Below, one piece after another: positions 1 through 7,560 of a stretch of DNA of 41,087 bases (position 1 is its first letter; every line of letters begins with the position of its first letter). The position numbers were made by a program, and so were the translations under genes. The stretch is from Kribbella turkmenica. GTDB taxonomy: Bacteria; Actinomycetota; Actinomycetes; Propionibacteriales; Kribbellaceae. Location of the stretch: the NCBI RefSeq assembly GCF_004348725.1, contig NZ_SMKR01000054.1:1-41087 (forward strand), in the 5' to 3' direction. The notes beneath the pieces were generated by a model that was not told where the DNA came from, ran no database searches, and worked only from the letters and a program-made list of their open reading frames with translations.

Positions 1-66
1 GCAGGTGTCATCGGCCGGGGCGGTGGGGCGGGGAAGGAAGTGAATACAGCTACCCTTGATCGGTGA
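1..66 (+). CDS. C-terminal tail of an upstream gene, possibly IspF
   Basis: An open frame enters from the left edge and stops with TGA at 64-66, overlapping the cysS GTG start by 4 nt (GTGA). It reads AGVIGRGGG followed by a short tail. This can be aligned with the conserved C-terminal GLGFTGRGEG motif of IspF (2-C-methyl-D-erythritol 2,4-cyclodiphosphate synthase), a frequent neighbour of cysS in actinobacteria. The usual Glu of GRGEG is Gly here, and only about 21 residues are visible, so the identity is tentative. If it is real, cysS is translationally coupled to it. Confidence 0.38.
   Translation, partial: AGVIGRGGGAGKEVNTATLDR
51..56 (+). promoter_or_regulatory. -10-like hexamer before cysS
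   Basis: TACCCT fits TANNNT and ends 6 nt before the cysS GTG at 63, the spacing typical of leaderless actinobacterial transcripts. There is no convincing -35, and the only purine-rich stretch (GGAAGGAA, 32-39) is too far from the start to serve as a ribosome site. The alternative is coupling to the upstream frame. Confidence 0.3.
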
Positions 67-1496
67 CACTTCGCTTGTACGACACCGCGACAGCAGCAGT
101 GAGGGATTTCGAGCCGGTTCATCCGGGCAAGGTCGGGATCTACCACTGTGGGCTGACGGTGCAGGGTGCCCCGCACGTCGGGCACATCTACAAGGAGGTC
201 GTGTTCGACGTCCTGCGGCGCTGGCTCGAGCGCTCCGGGTACGAGGTCACCGTGATCGCGAACGTGACCGACATCGAGGACAAGATCCTGGCCAAGTCGG
301 CCGAGCGCGGCGTCCCGTGGTGGGCGCACGCGTACGAGTTCGAGCGCGAGCTGCACTGGGCGTACGACGTGCTCGGCTGCCGCCCGCCGACGTACGAGCC
401 GCGGGCCACCGGCCACATCCCCGAGATGCTCGAGATCGTCGACCGGCTGATCGAGCGCGGGCACGCCTACATCGCCCCGGACGGGTCCGGCGACGTCTAC
501 TTCGACGTCAAGTCCTGGCCGTCGTACGGCGAGCTGTCGAACCAGAAGATCGAGGACATGGAGGCCGCCGAGGACGCGGACCCCCGGGGCAAGCGGGACC
601 CGCGGGACTTCGCGCTCTGGAAGGGCCACACCGAGGGCACTCCGCGGACGGCCTCGTGGCCGACGCCGTGGGGCCGCGGCCGCCCGGGCTGGCACCTGGA
701 GTGCTCGGCGATGGCCGGCAAGTACCTCGGCGACGAGTTCGACATCCACGGCGGCGGTCTCGACCTGCGGTTCCCGCACCACGAGAACGAGTTGGCCCAG
801 TCGACCGCGATCGGGCAGAGGTTCGCCCGGTTCTGGATGCACAACGCGCTCGTCACCACGGCCGGCGAGAAGATGTCCAAGTCGATGGGAAACAGCGCGG
901 TCGTGCGGAACGTGGTCGAGCGGGTCCGGCCGATCGAGCTGCGGTACTACCTGGTCCAGTCGCACTACCGGTCGGTGGTGGAGTTCTCGTTCGGCGCGCT
1001 GGACGAGGCCGCGACCAGTTTCCAGCGGGTCGAGGGGTTCATCACCCGGGCCACCGAGGTGACCGGTGGGGTCGAGCCCGCCGGCGAACTGCCCGCCGAC
1101 TTCGTTGCGGCGATGGACGACGACCTCGGCACGCCGGGGGCGATCGCCGTCCTGCACAACACCGTGCGGGACGGGAACAAGCTGGTCGCGGACGGGGATT
1201 CCCCCGCCCTGCGGGAGAGTCTGGCCGCGGTTCGCGGGATGCTCGGTGTCCTCGGGCTGGACCCGCTGGCCGAGCCGTGGGTCTCCCGGACCGGTGCCAC
1301 CGAAGAGCTCGGTGAGGTGGTGGACGGGCTGGTCAAGGCGCTGTTGGAGCAGCGGCAGGCCGCCCGTGAGCGCAAGGACTACGCCGCCTCGGACGAGATC
1401 CGCGACCGGCTGAAGGCGCTCGGCGTCGTCGTCGAGGACACCCCGCAGGGGCCTCGGTGGTCGCTCGCGTCGACGAACAACAACGAAGGAAGCTGA
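63..1496 (+). CDS. cysS: Cysteinyl-tRNA synthetase
   Basis: Class I aminoacyl-tRNA synthetase that charges tRNA-Cys with cysteine in the cytoplasm. The 477 residues match the usual length. Seen in the sequence: the HIGH-type signature as HVGH (residues 38-41), the KMSKS loop (270-274), and the zinc set expected from the family, Cys29, Cys214, His239 and Glu243, in GIYHCG, HLECS and FPHHENE contexts. MshC (mycothiol ligase) is a close paralogue in actinobacteria, but the full length with a C-terminal anticodon-binding region and the rlmB neighbour favour CysS. The GTG at 63 is the only start in frame, because a stop lies just upstream at 57-59. rlmB follows after 1 nt, so the two form an operon. 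Confidence 0.95.
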   Translation: MTLRLYDTATAAVRDFEPVHPGKVGIYHCGLTVQGAPHVGHIYKEVVFDVLRRWLERSGYEVTVIANVTDIEDKILAKSAERGVPWWAHAYEFERELHWAYDVLGCRPPTYEPRATGHIPEMLEIVDRLIERGHAYIAPDGSGDVYFDVKSWPSYGELSNQKIEDMEAAEDADPRGKRDPRDFALWKGHTEGTPRTASWPTPWGRGRPGWHLECSAMAGKYLGDEFDIHGGGLDLRFPHHENELAQSTAIGQRFARFWMHNALVTTAGEKMSKSMGNSAVVRNVVERVRPIELRYYLVQSHYRSVVEFSFGALDEAATSFQRVEGFITRATEVTGGVEPAGELPADFVAAMDDDLGTPGAIAVLHNTVRDGNKLVADGDSPALRESLAAVRGMLGVLGLDPLAEPWVSRTGATEELGEVVDGLVKALLEQRQAARERKDYAASDEIRDRLKALGVVVEDTPQGPRWSLASTNNNEGS

Positions 1497-1497
1497 C

Positions 1498-2463
1498 GTG
1501 CCAGGCAGTAGCCAGCGCAAGGGAGCCATCCGGAAGAAGCCGCGGGGCAACCCGACGGCCGGATCCGGCGGCCGGGTCCGCCGCGGCCTGGAGGGCAAGG
1601 GCCCGACGCCGAAGGCGGTCGACCGGGTCAAGCACCCGGCGCACAAGCGGGCCAAGGCGAAGGAGCGCGCCAAGGAGCGCGAGCGCACCCGCCGACCGGC
1701 CCGGAAGGACGGCGACTCCACGGTCGAGTGGGTGTACGGGCGCAACCCGGTGGTCGAGGCGTTGCGCGCCGGGGTCCCGGTCGCCGCGCTACACGTTGCC
1801 GAAGGCACCGAACGGGACGCCCGGCTGCGGGAGGCGATGCTGATCGCGGTCGAGCACGGGATCTCGATCCTGGAGGTGCCGCGGACCGAGCTGGACCGGG
1901 TCACCGCCGGCGGCGCCCACCAGGGCGTCGCGGTGCAGATCCCGCCGTACGAGTACGCCCACCCGGACGACCTGCTCGACCGGGCGCACGACCTGCACGA
2001 GGTGCCGCTCGTGGTCGCCCTCGACGGCGTCACCGACCCGCGGAACCTGGGCGCCATCACCCGGTCCGCGGCGGCGTTCGGCGCGCACGGCGTCCTCGTG
2101 CCGGAGCGTCGTACGGCGTCCATGTCGGCGTCGGCCTGGAAGACGTCGGCCGGTGCGGCGGCCCGGATCCCGGTCGCCCGGGCGACCAACCTGAACCGGG
2201 CGCTCAAGTCGTACAAGGACGCCGGGTTGCTGGTCGTCGGCCTGGACATGGGCGGCGAGGTCGAGCTTCCCGAGCTGGCGGTGGCCACCGAGCCGCTGGT
2301 CCTCGTCGTCGGCTCCGAGGGCAAGGGCCTGACGCGCCTGGTCCGGGAGAACTGCGACGTCATCGTCTCCATCCCGATGACGAGCGCCACCGAGTCCCTC
2401 AACGCCGGCATCGCCACCGGCGTGGCCCTCTACGAGATCTCCCGCCGGCGGGGGTTGATGTAA
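1498..2463 (+). CDS. rlmB: 23S rRNA 2'-O-ribose methyltransferase, SpoU/TrmH family (RlmB-type)
   Basis: SPOUT-class methyltransferase predicted to methylate the 2'-OH of a guanosine in 23S rRNA with S-adenosylmethionine. It has 321 residues. The first 75 or so are very Lys/Arg-rich and look like a disordered RNA-binding extension common in actinobacterial members. The SpoU substrate-binding domain follows (start [17 protein letters not shown]), then the knotted catalytic domain with its three motifs: [21 protein letters not shown] and [13 protein letters not shown]. The GTG start lies 1 nt after the cysS stop, with a GAAGGAAG ribosome site inside the cysS end. The exact target nucleotide is inferred from the family. 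Confidence 0.92.
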   Translation: MPGSSQRKGAIRKKPRGNPTAGSGGRVRRGLEGKGPTPKAVDRVKHPAHKRAKAKERAKERERTRRPARKDGDSTVEWVYGRNPVVEALRAGVPVAALHVAEGTERDARLREAMLIAVEHGISILEVPRTELDRVTAGGAHQGVAVQIPPYEYAHPDDLLDRAHDLHEVPLVVALDGVTDPRNLGAITRSAAAFGAHGVLVPERRTASMSASAWKTSAGAAARIPVARATNLNRALKSYKDAGLLVVGLDMGGEVELPELAVATEPLVLVVGSEGKGLTRLVRENCDVIVSIPMTSATESLNAGIATGVALYEISRRRGLM

Positions 2464-2489
2464 CTACATGTTGTAGGTACATTTGCTGT
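2455..2489 (+). promoter_or_regulatory. Promoter and overlapping operator of the toxin-antitoxin pair
   Basis: A -35 TTGATG (2455-2460), a 17-nt spacer and a -10 TACATT (2478-2483) place the transcription start at or next to the ATG at 2490, so the mRNA is probably leaderless. The spacer contains an inverted repeat, CTACA-TGT-TGTAG (2464-2476), where the antitoxin or its complex could bind to autorepress. The promoter begins within the last codons of rlmB. Confidence 0.55.
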
Positions 2490-2771
2490 ATGGAGACCAT
2501 CGGGTTGCGCGAGCTGAACCAGAATCCGTCGAAGGCGGTGGCGAGGGTCCGCGCCGGCGAGACGATCGTAGTGACGGACCGGGGGCGGCCTGTCCTTCGG
2601 CTGGTGCCTGAGGACGAACGGCCTGGGACGCTCCGGCACATGGTCGACTTGGGTGAAGTCACCCTCCCGGCCGAACTCGGCATGCCCGACCTGGTGCTGG
2701 ACCTCGCGCCAGGCGTGGACAGCCTGTCGGAGTTGCTCATCGAGGATCGGGACAAGGAGCGGCGCAGGTGA
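2490..2771 (+). CDS. Antitoxin, Phd/YefM (VapB) type
   Basis: A 93-residue protein whose first half, METIGLRELNQNPSKAV through ITVVTDRGRP-like residues up to about 40, is the classic Phd/YefM DNA-binding fold. The C-terminal half, rich in Asp, Glu and Leu, would wrap the toxin. It should neutralise the PIN toxin encoded next and repress the shared promoter. ATG 2490 is chosen because the conserved N-terminus starts there and a promoter ends 6 nt upstream. The stop overlaps the toxin start by 4 nt (GTGA), giving translational coupling and the usual antitoxin-first order. Third codon positions are less GC-biased than in neighbouring genes, hinting at acquisition by transfer. Confidence 0.87.
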   Translation: METIGLRELNQNPSKAVARVRAGETIVVTDRGRPVLRLVPEDERPGTLRHMVDLGEVTLPAELGMPDLVLDLAPGVDSLSELLIEDRDKERRR

Positions 2772-3172
2772 TCTACCTGGATGCCTGTGCGTTGTTGAAG
2801 TTCATCAAGCCGGAGGCGGAGTCGGCGGCTTTGCGCAGCTGGCGCGAGACGTTGCCGGCAGATACCGAGTTGGTGACGAGCGACCTGGCGCGGCTCGAGA
2901 TTACTCGGACGTTGTTGCGAGCCGGGGTTGACCATCAGCGCGTGCCCTACTTCACCGGCCAGGCGGTTCGTGGCATCTACCTCGTCGATCTGTCGACGAC
3001 GGTGTTCGCGCGGGCGATGGCCTACCGAACGAACAGGTTGGGATCGCTGGATGCGATCCACTTGGCGAGTGCCGAGCCGTTCAGGGCCGACCTGACCGAG
3101 TTCGTGACCTACGACAAAGAGCTGACCAGTGCTGCTGAGGAGTTGGGGTTCCCAGTTCTCGCCCCGGCATGA
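2768..3172 (+). CDS. PIN-domain ribonuclease toxin (VapC-like)
   Basis: A 134-residue PIN domain, the usual size of VapC toxins, which cleave tRNA or rRNA using Mg2+/Mn2+. The four acidic residues expected in the active site are visible: Asp5 (IYLDAC), Glu44 (LARLEITR), Asp95 (LGSLDAIHLA) and Asp116 (FVTYDKEL). The GTG start overlaps the antitoxin stop. Codon use is less GC-rich (many GTTGTT and TTG codons) than in flanking genes. It is followed by a strong hairpin terminator shared with the convergent protease gene. The RNA target cannot be told from the sequence. Confidence 0.88.
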   Translation: MIYLDACALLKFIKPEAESAALRSWRETLPADTELVTSDLARLEITRTLLRAGVDHQRVPYFTGQAVRGIYLVDLSTTVFARAMAYRTNRLGSLDAIHLASAEPFRADLTEFVTYDKELTSAAEELGFPVLAPA

Positions 3173-3176
3173 GCGA

Positions 3177-3206
3177 GACGCGAGCCGGGAGGTCCCGGCC
3201 CGCGTC
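3177..3206. terminator. Bidirectional hairpin terminator
   Basis: An inverted repeat starts 5 nt after the toxin stop. Outer arms GACGCG/CGCGTC and inner arms GCCGGGA/TCCCGGC are separated by one A-C mismatch, with a tiny loop. It has no U-run, as is common in actinobacteria. It sits between two convergent genes and could serve both. Confidence 0.7.
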
Positions 3207-3233
3207 CAGTGCTGATCAATCTGCCGTCCTCCG

Positions 3234-4118
3234 TCAGTAGACGTTGACGCCGTAGCGGGAGAGGACCTCGGTGACGGGCTGGAAGTAGGTCGTGCCACCG
3301 GTGGAGCAGTTGCCGGAACCGCCGGAGGTCAGGCCCAGGGCGACGGAGCCGGAGAAGAGCGCACCGCCGGAGTCACCACCTTCGGCGCAGACGTTGGTGC
3401 GGATCAGGCCCCTGACGGTGCCCTCGGCGTAGTTCACCGTGGCGTTCAGACCGGTGACCCGGCCGCTGTGCAGGCCGGTGGTGCTGCCACTGCGCTGGAC
3501 CGACTGGTTCAGGCTCGCGTTCCCCGCGGACGTGATGTCCCGGGTCGAGCCGTTGTAGAGGTTCACCACTCCGGGGCGGTTGGTGTACGACGTGCTGTAC
3601 CGGACGATCCCGTAGTCGTTGCCCGGGAAGCTGCTGCCGTAGCGGCTGCCGAGCAGGGTCGTCTTGCTGGAGTTGGCGTACCAGGTGGACGCGATGTTGG
3701 TGCAGTGACCGGCAGTCAAGAAGTAGTACGTGCTGCCGCTGCGGACGTTGAAACCGAGCGAGCAGCGGTACTGCCCGCCGTAGATGGCGTCACCGCCGCG
3801 GATGTACTTCGACAGCCTGCCAGGCATTTTCTCCAGCGTGATCCGGTCGCCGAACTGCTTCGTGACGCCGGTGAGCGCCGTCAGCTTCCCACCGGTGACC
3901 GTGTCGTCGTACGAGACGATGATTCGGCCGTCCGGGGTGGTGTGCCAGGCGGTGCCCGGGATGGATGCGTCCTTGGACAAGGTCGCGGTGATGGCAGTGG
4001 CGGACAGTGTCGACGGGTCGACCGGGGCCGCCGAGGCCTGCGTGGAGAGCAGGCCTGCGGCGGTCAGTCCGGCTGCTGCCAGGATCGCTGCGGTACGGCG
4101 AATGGGCGGAAATTTCAC
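3234..4118 (-). CDS. Secreted serine protease, streptogrisin B-like (S1 family)
   Basis: A 294-residue preproprotease with a Sec signal peptide (about 1-30), a propeptide (about 31-105) and a mature enzyme beginning near Ile106 ([10 protein letters not shown]). The mature part closely resembles Streptomyces griseus protease [22 protein letters not shown], the [14 protein letters not shown] stretch and GDSGG. The catalytic triad is His138, Asp168 and Ser250, and the Cys pairs at 119/139 and 244/271 suit the two disulfides of the family. The propeptide acts as an intramolecular chaperone in this family. The GTG start is supported by a GAGGAGG ribosome site 8 nt upstream. A paralogue lies directly upstream in the same orientation, separated by 128 nt. 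Confidence 0.95.
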   Translation of the reverse strand: MKFPPIRRTAAILAAAGLTAAGLLSTQASAAPVDPSTLSATAITATLSKDASIPGTAWHTTPDGRIIVSYDDTVTGGKLTALTGVTKQFGDRITLEKMPGRLSKYIRGGDAIYGGQYRCSLGFNVRSGSTYYFLTAGHCTNIASTWYANSSKTTLLGSRYGSSFPGNDYGIVRYSTSYTNRPGVVNLYNGSTRDITSAGNASLNQSVQRSGSTTGLHSGRVTGLNATVNYAEGTVRGLIRTNVCAEGGDSGGALFSGSVALGLTSGGSGNCSTGGTTYFQPVTEVLSRYGVNVY

Positions 4119-4139
4119 GGTTTCAGCCTCCTCACGATG

Positions 4140-4166
4140 AGGACGCGCTCGGGGCGGGTGCGTCCT
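4140..4166 (-). promoter_or_regulatory. Inverted repeat in the protease 5' region
   Basis: AGGACGC (4140-4146) and GCGTCCT (4160-4166) form 7-bp arms around 13 nt, 22 nt upstream of the first protease start and just above its ribosome site. It could be an operator or an mRNA hairpin. The 128-nt gap to the second protease gene shows no clear terminator. Confidence 0.35.
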
Positions 4167-4246
4167 TGACTTAAACCGTCGGCATTAGTACCCCACTTTG
4201 TCCCTGAGTATTCGGCTGAGTTCGCAGAGTGAGGGTAATCCTGCGC

Positions 4247-5122
4247 TCAGTACACCGTCACGCCGTACGCCCGAAGGGCCTCGACCACCGGCTGGAAGTA
4301 GGTGACACCGCCGGAGTCGCAGTCACCGGAGCCGCCCGAGGTCAGGCCGAAGGCCCACTGCCGGTAGAACAGCGGACCGCCGGAGTCACCAGGCTCGGCG
4401 CAGACGCTGGTGCGGATCAGGCCGGCTACCCGGCCGTCGCCGTAGTTCACCGTGGCGTTCAGTCCGGTCACCCGGCCGCTGTGCAGGCCGCTGGTGATGC
4501 CGGCGCGGTACACGTAGTGCCCGATTCCCGGGTTCATCGCCGTGGTGATGTCCTGCGAGCGGCCGTTGTACAGGTACACGCTGCCGCCCGGGGGCTTGAT
4601 GTTGGTCGGGTAGATGAGCAGGGCGTAGTCGTTCCACGGATAGCTGGCGTGGTGCATCTTGCCGAGGTAGCGGCTGTGGTCGTCGTCCTGGTACCAGGAC
4701 GTGGCCTCCTTGCCGCAGTGCCCGGCGGTCAGCAGGTAGTACTTGCCCCTCCGCTGGACGTTGAAGCCGACCGAGCACTTGATGTCGCCGCCCCACATGC
4801 CGGTGCCGCCGCTGACGTACTTGGTCAGCTTGCCGGGCAGCTTCTCGAGAACGACGTTCTCGCCGAGTCTGCGGGTGACGCTGGTGAGCGCGGTCAGCTT
4901 CCCCCCGGTGACGGTGGAGTCGTAGGACACCACCACCTTGCCGTCCGGCCGCGTCATCCACGCGGTCCCGGGGGTGGTGACCTCCTCCTCGAGGGCGGAC
5001 GTGATCGCCGCGGCGGAGAGCCGGGGTGGGTCGACCGGGTCGGCCTTGGCCGGCAGGGCTGCCAGCGACAGAGCGGTGACGACGACGGCGGCGGCCGTAC
5101 GTCGGAGAGTGGAAGATCGCAT
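4247..5122 (-). CDS. Secreted serine protease, streptogrisin-type (second copy)
   Basis: A 291-residue paralogue of the next gene, with the same layout: signal peptide (about 1-27), propeptide, and mature enzyme from about Val103 (VSGGTGMWGG). The triad is His135 (TAGHC), Asp165 (WNDYALL) and Ser247 (GDSGGPL). The [14 protein letters not shown] segment and the [15 protein letters not shown]-terminus are nearly the same as in the first copy. Its surface loops differ (QDDDHSRYLGKMHHAS; NIKPPGGSVYLY), and it has Lys/Trp/Tyr substitutions around the pocket, so a different specificity is likely. The ATG start has GGAAGG upstream. A CAAGCGCTTG palindrome lies in its upstream region. Confidence 0.93.
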   Translation of the reverse strand: MRSSTLRRTAAAVVVTALSLAALPAKADPVDPPRLSAAAITSALEEEVTTPGTAWMTRPDGKVVVSYDSTVTGGKLTALTSVTRRLGENVVLEKLPGKLTKYVSGGTGMWGGDIKCSVGFNVQRRGKYYLLTAGHCGKEATSWYQDDDHSRYLGKMHHASYPWNDYALLIYPTNIKPPGGSVYLYNGRSQDITTAMNPGIGHYVYRAGITSGLHSGRVTGLNATVNYGDGRVAGLIRTSVCAEPGDSGGPLFYRQWAFGLTSGGSGDCDSGGVTYFQPVVEALRAYGVTVY

Positions 5123-5179
5123 GGTGTAAGCCTTCCGTGACGAGCCGAGGGCGGACGGGCCGTGGCAGCTTCAGGACAT

Positions 5180-5189
5180 CAAGCGCTTG
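5180..5189. promoter_or_regulatory. Palindrome CAAGCGCTTG, possible LacI-family operator
   Basis: A perfect 10-bp palindrome, centred on GCGC, 58 nt upstream of the second protease start and just after the PhoD gene end. Symmetric sites with a central CG step are typical of LacI-family regulators. No regulator gene lies adjacent, so the assignment is a guess. Confidence 0.3.
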
Positions 5190-5198
5190 GACGGGGAG

Positions 5199-6851
5199 TC
5201 AGACACACCCTAGGCGTCCGTAGGTCAACGTCCGGTCGAGCGTCTGGCGGCCGCCGTGGAGCTCGGCGTGGTCGACCTCCACCGCCCAGTCCTCACCGGA
5301 CAGCGTCACGGTCATCGCACCGTTGCCGAACCACGGTCCGTGCGCGATCCGCCAGTCCGCCGCGACGTCCCGGACGCCGGCGGCCCGGGCGAGCTTGTGC
5401 AGCACTGTCGTCATCCACCGCTTGTCGAGCAGGTGGTTCGCCCACTGGATGTGCCGGGGAACGGGGTTCCGGAACGGCGACATGGTCAGCTGCCGGATCG
5501 CCGTCCCGGGATGGTCGACGGCGAGCAGCCGGGCCTCGGCCAGGTAGCTGCAGTGCACGTCGCCGGACAGCATCAGGATCGACGCCGGCGGGTCCTCGGC
5601 GCCGACCACCGCGGCGAGCAGGTCGGTGACGTCGTCGAACGACCTCCGGAACGACGCCCAGTGCTCGAGGTCCATGCCCTGCCGGATCCGCTCGCCGATC
5701 CGTGCCCCGCGCGCTCCCCAGGCACCGGACGAGATCGCCTCGTCCCAGCCCTCGAGGTGGTGCAGCCCGGGCGCGAGCAGGAACGGCAGTGTCGACGCGA
5801 GCAGCAGGTGGTGGATCGGCCGGGACGCCTGGACGATGTGGTGCCGGACCCACTCCCACTCGTGCGCGTCCACCATCGCCCGATCGCCGGGATCGAGGTG
5901 CCGCGAGCAGCGCGAGTCGATCGCGACCAGCCGGACCCCGCGGGAGGCGTCGCCGAAGTCGCGGTAGAAGCTCCACCGGGTGGACGCCGTGTCCTCGTCC
6001 GCGGTCCACGCGAAGCTGTCGAGGTACGCCGTCCGCTCGTCGTCCTCCTCGATCGACTGCATCGCCCGGTACGTCGGGTCCTGGTCGAGTTGTTCGGGCG
6101 ACAGGTTGCCGAGGTGCTGGTAGACCCAGTACGACGCGTACGCGCCGACGACCCGGTCGTGCCACCACGGTTGCGAAATCACCCAGCGACGCCAGGTCAG
6201 CGAGGTGTTCCAGTCGTCGCGCAGGTCGTGGTCGTCGAGCAGCATGCACAGCGGCACGGTCGAGAACAGCCAGCGCACCGCCGGGTTCAGCCAGGCGTCG
6301 TCGTACAGCCAGGTGTACTCCTCGAAGTTGCCGATCTCGTCGGCCACCTCGGACCCCTGCCGGCCGCCGTGCGCCTCCCGGAGCTTCTCCAGGACGACGA
6401 CCGACGGGTCGTCGGCGTACACCTGGTCACCGAGCAGCAGGATCGCGTCCGGCGACTCGTCGGTCCCGGCCGCCATCCGCTCGGCCAGCGCGACCAGGGC
6501 GTCCGGTCCGAACTCCTTGAACCCCTGCTCGTCGAGCGGCGCCGACCGCCGGCACGATCCGAAGGTCAGCCGGAAGGTCCCGTCCGCGCGTGGCGTCCGG
6601 ATCACGCTCGGGCCGAACTCCGTGTCCGGCGGCGGCCAGTGCAGCTCGCCGTCCAGCCGGACCTCGTACGGCGTCGCGCTGTCCGGTGCCAGGCCCTCGA
6701 CCAGGACGAGGGCGTAGTGGTGTCCGTGCACCGACCAGGTCCGGGCGCGGTGGCCGAGCACCTCGACCTCCGCGGGCGCGCTGGTCTCGACCCAGACGGT
6801 CGCCCGGGTGTCGTCGACGTACCGCAGCAGCGGCCCCAACCTGAGTTCCAT
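5199..6851 (-). CDS. PhoD-like metallophosphatase
   Basis: A 550-residue protein of the PhoD/alkaline phosphatase D group, phosphodiesterases/phosphomonoesterases using Fe/Ca or similar metals. Seen: an N-terminal beta-sandwich region (about 1-100); the metal-binding SCRR segment; LLLGDQVYADD (GDQ metal site); DDHDLRDDW; and LMLSGDVHCSYLAEA near residues 430-445, which matches the GDVH metal ligand motif. No signal peptide or Tat motif is seen at the N-terminus (MELRLGPLLRYVDD), so it is probably cytoplasmic, unlike classic secreted PhoD. It stands alone between a protease and a TetR gene. Its substrate is unknown. Confidence 0.85.
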   Translation of the reverse strand: MELRLGPLLRYVDDTRATVWVETSAPAEVEVLGHRARTWSVHGHHYALVLVEGLAPDSATPYEVRLDGELHWPPPDTEFGPSVIRTPRADGTFRLTFGSCRRSAPLDEQGFKEFGPDALVALAERMAAGTDESPDAILLLGDQVYADDPSVVVLEKLREAHGGRQGSEVADEIGNFEEYTWLYDDAWLNPAVRWLFSTVPLCMLLDDHDLRDDWNTSLTWRRWVISQPWWHDRVVGAYASYWVYQHLGNLSPEQLDQDPTYRAMQSIEEDDERTAYLDSFAWTADEDTASTRWSFYRDFGDASRGVRLVAIDSRCSRHLDPGDRAMVDAHEWEWVRHHIVQASRPIHHLLLASTLPFLLAPGLHHLEGWDEAISSGAWGARGARIGERIRQGMDLEHWASFRRSFDDVTDLLAAVVGAEDPPASILMLSGDVHCSYLAEARLLAVDHPGTAIRQLTMSPFRNPVPRHIQWANHLLDKRWMTTVLHKLARAAGVRDVAADWRIAHGPWFGNGAMTVTLSGEDWAVEVDHAELHGGRQTLDRTLTYGRLGCV

Positions 6852-6890
6852 CCGGAAAAGCTACTAGTTGAGGTCAAGACGACGGGAATG

Positions 6891-7475
6891 TCAGTCCAGC
6901 CGCAGCGAGTGGAGCACGAAGGAGGCGAGCTCGCGGTAGGCCTCGGCGTCGTTCAGGCCGGTGCGCCGGGCGATGTCGCCGCGCTGGATCGCCTGCATGG
7001 TGTGCGCGATCATCTCGGCCGCGAACGCGATGTCGACCTGCCGGAACGCCTTGTTGTTGATCCCGTCCTCGATCAGGGTGCGGACCCGGTCGGCGGCGAT
7101 CCGGGTGTTCCGCTCGTAGACCGAGCGGGCCGGGCCGAACCGGGCGACGTCGTCCAGAAAGGTCCGGCTGGCCGGCCGGAGGGCGTCCGCGACCGCGTTC
7201 AGGTACGCCGCGATCCGCCGGTCGTGCCGGGTCTGCCGGGCGACCGCGGACTCGACCTGGGCGGTGGCATTCTTGAAGTAGTGCTTCACCACCTCGACGG
7301 CGAGCTGCTCCTTGCTCGGCGCGAGCGCGTACAGGGTCGTCTTGCTGCAGCGCAGCTCGGCAGCCAGGTCGTCCAAGGTGAACCGGCTGAACCCCTGGGT
7401 GAGAAACAGGGACAAGAGCCGGTCGAGCAGCTCGGACTGCCTGCGGGTTCGGCGCCCCGGAACGACTGTTGTCAT
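6891..7475 (-). CDS. TetR-family transcriptional regulator
   Basis: A 194-residue regulator with the TetR helix-turn-helix at about residues 14-60 (FSRFTLDDLAAELRCSKTTLYALAPSKEQL) and an alpha-helical ligand-binding C-terminal region. It is divergent from an acyl-CoA dehydrogenase gene, with an 85-bp gap holding an 8-bp inverted repeat, so it probably represses both itself and that operon and responds to an acyl-CoA or related metabolite. A -10-like TATGCT (7484-7489 on this strand) lies 8 nt before the ATG, suggesting a near-leaderless transcript. The ligand is not deducible. Confidence 0.9.
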   Translation of the reverse strand: MTTVVPGRRTRRQSELLDRLLSLFLTQGFSRFTLDDLAAELRCSKTTLYALAPSKEQLAVEVVKHYFKNATAQVESAVARQTRHDRRIAAYLNAVADALRPASRTFLDDVARFGPARSVYERNTRIAADRVRTLIEDGINNKAFRQVDIAFAAEMIAHTMQAIQRGDIARRTGLNDAEAYRELASFVLHSLRLD

Positions 7476-7490
7476 ATCGAGACAGCATAG

Positions 7491-7534
7491 AACGATACGG
7501 AACTATGGGCTTCAGTATCGTTGCGAGTATCATT
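7491..7534. promoter_or_regulatory. Operator between the TetR and acyl-CoA dehydrogenase genes
   Basis: AACGATAC (7491-7498) and GTATCGTT (7515-7522) are perfect 8-bp arms 16 nt apart. A near-copy of the right arm, GTATCATT, follows at 7527-7534, shifted by 12 bp. That last copy contains TATCAT (7528-7533), a likely -10 for the acyl-CoA dehydrogenase gene, so a bound TetR dimer would cover both divergent promoters. Confidence 0.6.
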
Positions 7535-7560
7535 TCGGGAGCCGTTGAGAGGGGTGCCTG

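Noticed and set aside
63..1496. MshC, the mycothiol biosynthesis ligase related to CysRS
   Set aside because: The full length with C-terminal domain and the cysS-rlmB gene order fit cysteinyl-tRNA synthetase; MshC proteins are shorter and occur in other contexts.
5256..7490. Long plus-strand open frame of 744 codons opposite PhoD and TetR genes
   Set aside because: It is antisense to two well-supported genes, is full of Arg/Pro/Val typical of high-GC shadow frames, and has no domain match.
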